Shown here in pieces: positions 56,269-64,000 of a stretch of DNA of 64,000 nt (the first letter of the stretch is position 1; every line of letters begins with the position of its first letter). The notes beneath the pieces were generated by a model, which made no database searches, was not told where the DNA came from, and was given only the letters and a program-made list of their open reading frames with translations. Source of the DNA: Dryocosmus kuriphilus (lineage: Eukaryota; Arthropoda; Insecta; Hymenoptera; Cynipidae); the NCBI GenBank assembly GCA_038277395.1, contig CM076189.1, forward strand, positions 238,764,653 to 238,828,652. The letters are read 5' to 3'. A program made the translations under genes and the position numbers.

Positions 56269-58711
56269 CTGTGAAGGGATAGAAAAAGGTAAATGACGTG
56301 ATTAAAAATTTCAAAATTTTTATATGAAAATTAAACCTTGAATTCTAATTTTTACACACAGATTCTTACTATCCTTGTTAATAAAAGTTTTTTTTTAATT
56401 AAACAAATTTTTATATTGTGATAAAGAAGACACTAGCAGAAGCTGATACACGTTCTTTTGGTAAAAAATTTTTTGTTTTGCTTCATACTTATTTCTTTTG
56501 CACTTTTCTAAAATTTAATTACCAATAAATCGTACTTTAAATTTTATAATTTATCTATTTTGCCGTGCAAAACAAGAAAGCGAAACTACATTTGCGACTT
56601 GCCTACCCTCTGATTTGCGATTGTTTATAATATTTTTAAATGGAAAACAATTGCGAATTAGTTGACAAATCTGAAATGTAGTTACCGCTTTCTTGTTTTG
56701 CACGGCAGTATTGGAAACATTGAAAATTCTGAACTGATTGAAAGTACATAACAAAACTTTAAGGGGCATTGGATTTTAAATCTTATTTTAAAACTTTTTT
56801 TAATCCTTCATAATATTCAGCAATATCTATTATTTTTGTTAAATACCAAGGAAGTATAAAAATACAGAATGCCTATAACGCAAAGTCAAAGTTAAATCAA
56901 CTTTATAAAAAACAAGATACAAGTAAGTTAAAGATTTATCAGGTACATGCTTTTAAGAAAACGATTTCTTTTCTATTAGTTCATAAATGTATAATCAGAC
57001 GAATGGTTTCAATGACTATGAAGATTTGCTTTTCTTTTAAAAATTCAATTTTTTTATCGTACCTACTATTTGTTGTTATATCATAGTTAAAAGTCCCACT
57101 GAGATTCCGATAAATATGTAATAATTAAATCTAAAGTCTTGAATTTTTAGTTTATAATAATTCGCATAAAATAATTAAAAAGGTAATATGCTTAAATGTT
57201 AATCAATAACAGAATAATTATTCTCATTCTTACCAGCAAAGCGACCAAGAGGAATTTTACTGATCATTCCACGAGCTTTTTCTGGATCATCCCAACCAAG
57301 TTTTCCCATTTCTGTCATAACTACTGTTGGGTTTACAGAGTTTACTCGAATATTGTGAGGTCCAAGTTCAAGGGCCATTGTTCTGCGAAAAAAATCGTAT
57401 GTCAATATTTTTCCATAACAGAAGAGTGGTCTCATTCGGCTTATTTTAATAGGTATTGGAAAAGCAATCCAATTTTTTTATTTTACAACAATATCAAAAA
57501 GGCTTGATTACAAAAAACTGGATATTTTAACAATTTTTAAGTCAAAAAAAATTTTATTTTCGTGCACTTAATTAAAATATTTTTCTTTTTATGGAGAATT
57601 TATATTCTGAACAAAATTATAAATTGAAAATATCTGATTAGGAAATACCGGGAAGAATAATGCCCAATTTTTGTGTTTTCGTTTTCTTTGTCAGGCTTTG
57701 TTTGACCGCTTCAGGTTTTGAAACTTTGAAAGTTTCCAATTTGATACACTTTAAATTCGACTAACTCAAATTAAAAATTGATGAAGTTTGAAGGGATTTA
57801 GCTTTAAATAAATCTTGAAAACTTTATATAAAATTTTGAATTTTCCATTTTGATACGATATTTTTCAAATTGAAACTATTTTGAGTTACGAAATGTCTTC
57901 ACAGTTTAAACTCATTAGTACCCCCAAAGGCTTGCTATTTGAAAAGTGTTATTTCTGAAAGGCTTCCAATTGGCTTTAAATTGAAATTTTCCTAATTTTG
58001 AAAGTTTTAAATTCAAAACTCTTAAACATTGATTTATTTTAATTATAAACATTTCATTTAGGTTGTTGACCCTACTGAAAAAACCGGCGTAGGATCCGAC
58101 GGCGTATCCTAATAAGATACGACGTCGGAATCTGCACCGGAAACGAAACCGAAACCTGCGCCGGAACGTAGTCGGAACCGTTGCCGGAATTTGGGACCGG
58201 ATCCCCGCCGGATTCGACGCCGGATAATTTTGGCATATTCTGATACATGGTTTATCAAAAAAAAAGTAAGTAATATTATGTAATATTACTTACCTTTTTT
58301 TTGATAAACCATGTAAAAAGTAAGTAATATTATGTAATATTGCTTACCTTTTTTGATAAACCATGTATCAGAATATGCCAAAATTATCCGGCGGGGGATC
58401 TGATCCCAAATTCCGGCAACGGTTCCGACTACGCGTTCCGGCGCAGATTCCGACGTCGTATCTTATTAGGATACGACGTCGGATTCTACGCCGATTTTTT
58501 CAGTAGGGTCAACAATCTAAATGAAAAGATAAATATTTAAGAGTGTTGAATTTAAAACTTTTAAAATTAGGAAAATTTCAATTAAAAAAATTTATATATA
58601 ACCAGCATAGGATCCAACTTCGTATTATTTCATCTCTGTATTATGTCGTAAACTGCGCCGGAACTTACGCCGGAAACGAAATCGGAGCCTACGCCAGAAC
58701 GTGGCCAGAGT

Positions 58712-58750
<39 letters not shown>

Positions 58751-61700
58751 TACATACATGTATTCTGCATGCATTGACATACATTATTTCCGGCACAGGG
58801 TCTGGTTTCGTTGCGACGTATATTCCGACGTCGGATCCTAAGTCGGGCTTTTCAGTAGGGGAACCTAGCGCTTTCGTTTTCATACTGTACAAATTGAAAC
58901 TTTAAATTCTGCAATTATATGCTAGCAAGATTTTAATTCTTATTGAAGACTTGCCATTTAAAATTGTTTTTAAGGGTTTTGAAATGTTTTAATTCTGAAT
59001 GAGTACAATTTAAAATTGTTGTTGAATATCAATTTGAATTTTTACATTATCATCAGAGAAGGTATTAGATTTATGTAAAATTTGACTTTCGCGGATTTCA
59101 TGAAATCTCCACGTTTTGAGACCTCCTGAATCCGAAAAAACGGTTTTTACGACGGTGTCTGTCTGTCTGTTGTCGTCGTCGTCGTTGGAGTCTGTTCCCA
59201 CGATAACTTTCGAAGGAGTAATCGGATTGGAGTGCGCTTTGGTACATTTCTTTAAGGGGTAAAAAGAAAGGACGAGTTCGTTAACCAGCGTTTTTTGACC
59301 AACGGTTATGGTTTTATCCATCAAAAACGGTTTTCACAAATTCAAAAAATCCATTTTCCGGCTAAACTATGAGAGATACAAAAAAAATGTAAGAAAGTAA
59401 AATTGTTCACCTCAAAAAAATCTACAAATTTTGTCTTAACCGTTTTTTTTGATAAAATGCACGGTTTTTGTTTTAATCAAGAAAACGCTATTAAAATTAA
59501 AGAACTCTGGTTTCCCGCCAAAATATTCAAGATACGAAAAAATGGTAGAGAACAAAGTTGTTCAACTTAAAAGGATCTACAAATTTTGTTTTAACCATTT
59601 TTTGATAAAATGCACGGTTTTTGTTTTAATCGATGAAACGTTATTAAAAATCAAGATTTTCAAATTTCCCGCCAAACTATGCAAGATACGGAAAAATAAT
59701 AATAAACAAAGTTGCTCGCCTCAAAAAGATCTAAAAATTTGCTTTCTATCATTTTTTTGAGCAGACGCGTAGTTTTTGAGTTATTCGTGAAATATGTTAT
59801 GAAATATAAAGAAAACCACTTTTCAGCAAAACTATGCAAGATATGAGGAAATATTAAGAAGCAGAATTGTTCACCTTGGAAAGAGCTACAAAATTTATTT
59901 ATAAGACTCATCGTTTTACTTTTAAGAATCGAAATCCTGTATTGTGAAAATTTGGAAAAACACAAAAAAACTTTACCAATCTACAATGTGTTTTTAAGAA
60001 AGGTAATTATCGAGCGCTAAGCGCGAGTATCGTAAATAACGTATCGAGCGCGAAGCGCGTGATGAGAATGTGCCCGCGAAGCGGGCAGATTTTTTTATTA
60101 TGGAGTTTAGTCTCTTTTCTGAAATGGAAAAAGGACATAAAATTTTATATCACAATCGCATGCTTATAAAACCTAAAATAACAGAAACCTTTTAGGGGTT
60201 GAATTGGACCTTCAAAAATACCCATTTGCTTTAGGTTTAAAAATTGAGAGATTTATTCATTATGGACATTATTTAAAAATCTATTTTTAAGTTTTTATAT
60301 TTTTACATTCTCATCAGAGAAGTTATTAGATTTATGTAAAATTTGACTTTCGCGAATTTCATGAAATCTCCACGTTTTGAGACCTCCTGAATCCGAAAAA
60401 ACGATTTTTACGACGGTGTCTGTCTGTCTGTTGTCGTCGTCGTCGTCGTTGTCGTCGTCGTCGTTGGAGTCTGTTCCCACGATAACTTTCGAAGGACTAA
60501 TCGGATTGGAGTGCACTTTGGTACACTTCTTTAAGGGGTAAAAAGAAAGGACGAGTTCGTTAACCAGCGGTTTTTGACCAATGGTTATGGTTTTATCCAT
60601 CAAAAACAGTTTTCACACAATCAAAAAATCCATTTTCCGGCTAAAATATGAGAGATACAAGAAAAATGTAAGAAAGTAAAATTGTTCAGCTCAAAAGAAT
60701 CTACAAATTTTGTCTAAACCATTTTTTGATAAAATGAACGGTTTTTGTTTTAATCAAGAAAACGTTATTAAAATTAAAAAACTGGTTTCCCGCCAAAATA
60801 TTCAAGATACGGAAAAATGATAATAAACAAAGTTATTTACCTCAAAAAGATCTACAAATTTGCTGTCCATCATTTTTTTGAGCAGACGCGAATTTTTTGA
60901 GTTATTCGTGAAATATGTTATGAAATATAAAGAAAACCACTTTTCAGCAAAACTATGCAAGATATGAGAAAATATTAACAAGCAGAATTGTTCACCTTGG
61001 AAAGAGCTACAAAATTTATTTATAAGACTCATCGTTTTACTTTTAAGAATCGAAATCCTGTATTGTCAAAATTTGGAAAATCACAAAAAAACTTTACCAA
61101 TCTACAATGTGTTTTAAAAAAATTTAATTATCGAGCGCGAAGCACGAGTGTGATGATGAGAATGTATTCCTTAAGGGCGATAGAGCCTTAAGTAAAATAA
61201 TTTCTTTTGTAATTGTTCATTTAAAGGTTTATACGATCCATAAACACCGAGCGCGTAGCGCGAGGTGAATAATCTATCGAGCGCGAAGCGCGAGTGCCAA
61301 CAGACGCGCGCCCTAGGTGCGCTCATACTTCGCGCGAAGCGCGCGATGAGATTTTTTAAAATTAATTAATTGATCTTTTACCTGGTGAACATTTGAAGAG
61401 CACCTTTGGAGGCACAATAAACAGAATGATCCCAGAGGGCTGCTTCACTGGCCTGGGAGGACAAGTTGACAATACATCCGCCTACTTTTCTCTTTATCAG
61501 ATCTTTGGCGACTATTTGAGAGACATTCATCACTGCCTTGACATTCACGTCGAAGGTGATATCGAAGTCTTGTGCCGTTTGCTCCAGAAAAGGTTTCAGA
61601 ATAGCAACCCCTGCATTATTGACCACTAGGTCAATTGGAAGAACACTCTCTAGCACCTTTTTGGTTTCATCCCAGTCTCTCAGGTTCACACATAGAGTTT

Positions 61701-61811
61701 CTATTTTTTGGTCCTGCTTCTTCAAGGTATCCAAATACTTCTGTGTCTTCGACAAAGCTATTACGGTTCCTTTGGCTTGAGAGAGTCGAAGAGCCAAGTC
61801 CCTACCAATTC
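56165..61811 (-). CDS. SDR, L-xylulose reductase / carbonyl reductase-like (3' part)
   Basis: Three exons in phase (681 nt plus two leading bases, 227 codons with stop). They read GIGRDLA at the end of the Rossmann glycine loop, NNAG, the catalytic serine in LSSQAS and the YxxxK pair in VYCASKGAL, then LGPHNIRVNSVNPTVVMT, a form close to the DCXR-type reductases of NADPH-dependent carbonyl/xylulose reduction. The first coding exon with the initial VTGAG-like segment is not visible and should lie beyond 64000. Intron 2 (57383-61381) holds a palindrome and two repeat copies. Substrate preference cannot be told from the sequence. Confidence 0.88.
56269..57233 (-). other. SDR gene intron 3
   Basis: AT-rich; contains the foldback MITE at 56558-56708. 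Confidence 0.6.
56558..56708. mobile_element. Foldback MITE with tgccgtgcaaaacaag ends
   Basis: Inverted ends tgccgtgcaaaacaagaaag and its inverse ctttcttgttttgcacggca, with TA at both borders (56556-56557 and 56709-56710). About 150 bp. Type (Tc1/mariner-like target) is inferred from the TA. Confidence 0.75.
57234..57382 (-). CDS. SDR gene, second visible exon
   Basis: Encodes RTMALELGPHNIRVNSVNPT and VVMTEMGKLGWDDP up to the PLGRFAG segment. Acceptor cgcag, donor gtaag. Confidence 0.92.
57980..58590. mobile_element. Large palindrome (about 300-bp arms)
   Basis: Left and right arms are inverse, centred at about 58290. Arms contain ccctactgaaaaaaccggcg and the inverse ttttttcagtagggtcaac, then many cgccggaa units, and a central gtaagtaatattatgtaatattac. 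Flanks also match for some tens of bases outside (tttcctaattttgaaagtttt). It looks like a foldback element or two MITE copies placed head to head. Confidence 0.75.
58591..58870. repeat. Related ccggaacg segment with (GT)n
   Basis: A (gt)16-17 run at 58716-58747 and cgccggaaacg units, ending ttcagtagggg, as in the palindrome next to it. It is a partial relative of the same element. Confidence 0.65.
59037..60097. repeat. Dispersed ~1.1-kb repeat, copy 2
   Basis: Same structure as copy 1: acattatcatcagagaagg start, gtcgtc run, degenerate units with tatgcaagata, and a gatgagaatgtg end with gcgaagcgcgtg before it. Lies in the SDR intron. Confidence 0.85.
60299..61350. repeat. Dispersed ~1.1-kb repeat, copy 3
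   Basis: Same structure, with an extra gatgagaatgtattcc internal end and several gagcgcgaagcgcgag units near 61230-61345. It ends 32 bp before the SDR exon donor. Copies 2 and 3 are in the same orientation. Confidence 0.85.
61382..61811 (-). CDS. SDR gene, first visible exon
   Basis: Starts after tttacag with a two-base remainder of the Gly codon, then IGRDLALRLSQAKG. Contains NNAGVAI, the catalytic serine and YCASKGA, and ends ALQMFTR. Donor gtaaaag at 61381-61380. Confidence 0.93.
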
Positions 61812-62563
61812 CTGTAAAGATAATAAAATGTTAGATTATTGGATTGTATTTATTAAATAATATTGAATTTGAAATGCTTAAAATTGCACAATATGAAATT
61901 AAAAACTTTGTATATTGTTTAATTAAAAATTCAATAAAATAAGTCTTTTAGAATCTTCAAACTTTGAAGTTAAAAATCTAAGTCTTCAACATTCAATAGA
62001 TTTAAGTTTTTACAATTAAAATTTAACAGATTCAATCTGGAGCGATTTCAATTTAAAATGGTTCAATTTCAGTTGCTTTCAATCTTGATTTTATCATTTT
62101 TATCATTTTTAATTTGAGATTGTATAGACTCTTTAACTTTTTATTTTTAACAATTTTAAGACTGTTGAAAAATGTACGAATAATAAATGAATGAAAATTG
62201 GGTGTAAGTTACAGCAATTCATCACTATTTTTTGAAAATACATTAAAATTGACGGGCATAATAGGAAAGAAGGAAGACATGAGCATTCAAATAATTTGTA
62301 ATTAAAGGTTAATTATCCCGATTCAAAATGTGAGTTTTAATTTAGATAAGAGTAACTTAAATTAATATTGTTTTAAAAAATGAATATTCTAAATATTCTT
62401 CAGGGAGTTAATGCCATATATTGATTACCGGTAAAAATGATTGCGTAAAATCTAAAATTGTTTCTGCGTAGTTATTTTTTTTATTTTCACGCAAAAAGAT
62501 AACTTCCTTATCGACTTTACGAGTTATATAAGAGGTCGTCATGATTGAGGAGATGGTTGGGGG
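61812..62563 (-). other. SDR gene 5' intron part
   Basis: AT-rich; no coding exon recognised before the hAT element. Confidence 0.5.
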
Positions 62564-63898
62564 CAGGGTTGCCAGACGTGGCGATTTATCGCCATTCCGG
62601 CGATTTCATGCGTTTGTTGGCGACCACTTTTGCAGGTTTGGCGACTGGCGCCTATTCTGGCGATTTTGAATTTGAGCTGGCTCTTTTGTGGCGACAGTGG
62701 CGATTAGTCAAAAATTCTATGAAAATGTATCATTTTATGGAATCGGAAGCTAAAGTGCACGTTTACTGCCGCTCCGGCGGAGGCAAGGTGGCACTTTCTT
62801 GAACGGTGAGTCGGAGCGGCAGCAAAAGTGGCTGAGCGGCCTGCGGCAGTGAAAAGTAGCTGAGCGTCAGTGAAAACTGCCGCTCAGCTACTTTTGCTGC
62901 CGCTCCGCTACTTTTGCTGCCGCTCCGCTACTTTTGCTGCCGCTCCGACTCACCGATTCAAGAAAGTGCCACCTCGCCTCCGCCAGTTTGGCAGTAAAAG
63001 CACACTTATGCTCCCGATTTCAAAAAAAATACTGTATGCACTACGGAGGCAAACTTTTACTGACTCAGCCCATTTTTTGTTATCTTCGTCTACGACTCAG
63101 ACAACAAAAAATGGGCCTCGTCAGTAAAAGTTCCGCTTTGCCTCCTAGTTGCATAATGTACTAATTAATATAGTCGAAAACGCGCCTTTAATATCTCGCC
63201 AATCAAGAGCCCGCATCAGCGTCGTCGCAGCCTGTGGCGGATGGAAAGTCGTCGACTACAAGCAATCAATCAACTGTTTTGGTGCTGTCGTGTCCACCAA
63301 TTACAAAGTGATTTTTCAGATGAGCCTCTGTTCAACCTATTCTAACATAATGCCTCTCTGTGATTGTCTCCACTCTCCAATCTTCCGAGTTTTACTCTGG
63401 TTTTACAGTGTTTCGTTTCTAATGGTGGTTATATTCTTGTTCATACACGATCGAAAACAGAAACAAATATGGGAAAATCCACAGAAAAACTTCGCAAATA
63501 TAAGCCAAAATGGGAGAAACAGTATCGAATTATAACTACTTTTCCTTATTTATTATTCAACTTATGATAAAATATCTGAAAATGTTGTTTAATCTGATCA
63601 AAGTTCTAGTACTACTTTTCCTAGTTCTAGATAGGGATACTTGACTTTAATAATTTATAAATAATTCTAAATTTATGAATAGATTAAATGAATTGTTAAG
63701 TTTTTATTAAACAAATTTAAATCAATACTTTACGTAATTTTACAAATGCAAATTAAATTATTCGAATGATTAAAAGTTGGCGATTATTTTTTAAATTGGC
63801 TCTTTTCTGGCGATATTTGGATTTCTAAGGTTGGCGATATCTGGCGATTTCCAACCATAAAAATGGCGACTTGAGCGCTCGATCATCTGGCAACCCTG
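62564..63898. mobile_element. hAT-type element, 1,335 bp
   Basis: Ends cagggttgccaga and its inverse tctggcaaccctg, flanked by an exact 8-bp target duplication gttggggg (62556-62563 and 63899-63906). Subterminal tggcgatt / tggcgatatttgg units repeat near both ends. No transposase domain recognised; the inner ORF 63149-63535 is not assignable. Nested palindromes are described separately. Confidence 0.9.
62755..63005. repeat. Palindrome with 20-bp tandem units inside hAT element
   Basis: Left arm ctgccgctccggcggaggc...aaggtggcactttcttgaacgg and the inverse right arm frame a centre with three 20-bp units of gctacttttgctgccgctcc (62895-62950 region). A separate inverted pair is at about 63045-63145 (ggcaaacttttactga...tcagtaaaagttccgctttgcc). 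Confidence 0.75.
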
Positions 63899-64000
63899 GT
63901 TGGGGGTCTCATTGGGGGTCATTAACAAACTATGTAAGACGTTTTGGGGGAGGGGGCTCGGTAAAAGCTTGCAGTTTCTTAAAATAATAAATCCAAAGAT

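Noticed and set aside
58543..58905. ORF with CVCVCV repeat
   Set aside because: It is a translation of the (GT)n microsatellite.
60295..60603. Asp-rich protein gene (also at 19544-19930 and 59010-59324)
   Set aside because: The Asp run is a trinucleotide array in a non-coding repeat with no promoter or domain; not annotated as a gene.
63149..63535. Transposase remnant in the hAT element
   Set aside because: No RW or catalytic hAT motifs; the frame has no recognisable domain.

Overview
The window is AT-rich nuclear DNA from an insect, most likely a hymenopteran; the order is inferred from gene structure and the kind of mobile elements and is not proven. Two host genes are visible. One is a Doubletime/casein kinase 1 delta-epsilon (dco) gene of nine exons on the + strand (26135-46717 for the coding part). 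The other is the 3' three exons of an SDR-family gene resembling L-xylulose reductase/carbonyl reductase on the - strand (56165-61811). The rest is introns, intergenic DNA and mobile elements.

Positions 1-18.1 kb are a nest of transposons. A decayed Gypsy-type retrotransposon (integrase fragments at 1-857 and 16228-16563, polypurine tract and probable 3' LTR start near 18104-18115) was split by a complete Polinton/Maverick element of 15,370 bp (858-16227). The Polinton is flanked by a 6-bp target duplication (gatcac/gaccac), and removing it with one target copy puts the Gypsy reading frame back in register. It has TIRs of about 1.6 kb. It carries relics of the whole core gene set: protein-primed type B DNA polymerase, integrase with chromodomain, packaging ATPase, adenain-like protease, a penton-like protein and the major capsid protein, plus several Polinton-associated small proteins. 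One of these has a parvovirus-type phospholipase A2 motif. All are broken by stops or frameshifts, so the element is a genomic fossil. A mariner (D34D) transposase fossil lies in the 3' part of the Gypsy copy (16564-17793).

The most unusual signal is in the Polinton TIRs. Several perfect heat-shock-element arrays (GAA/TTC units at 2-bp spacing, including four-unit arrays) lie just upstream of TATAAAAG + TCAGT core promoters. This suggests a heat- or stress-inducible promoter design shared by the TIR-borne gene and the polymerase transcript. Near-identical TATA + Inr pairs, 29-30 bp apart, precede four genes of the element.

From 18.1 to 26 kb I see mostly non-coding AT-rich DNA, a dispersed repeat (copy 1 of 3) and older internal duplications. 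The dco gene covers 26.1-46.7 kb. Exon 3 lacks one base relative to the conserved frame, and a 1.6-kb GC-richer block of long open frames follows exon 7. Introns and intergenic DNA hold a 175-bp hAT MITE (43945-44119, 8-bp TSD), foldback elements (51501-52274, 56558-56708, about 57980-58590), two more copies of the dispersed repeat (59037-60097, 60299-61350) and a 1,335-bp hAT-type element with 8-bp TSD (62564-63898) that carries nested palindromes. No tRNA, rRNA or CRISPR was found.
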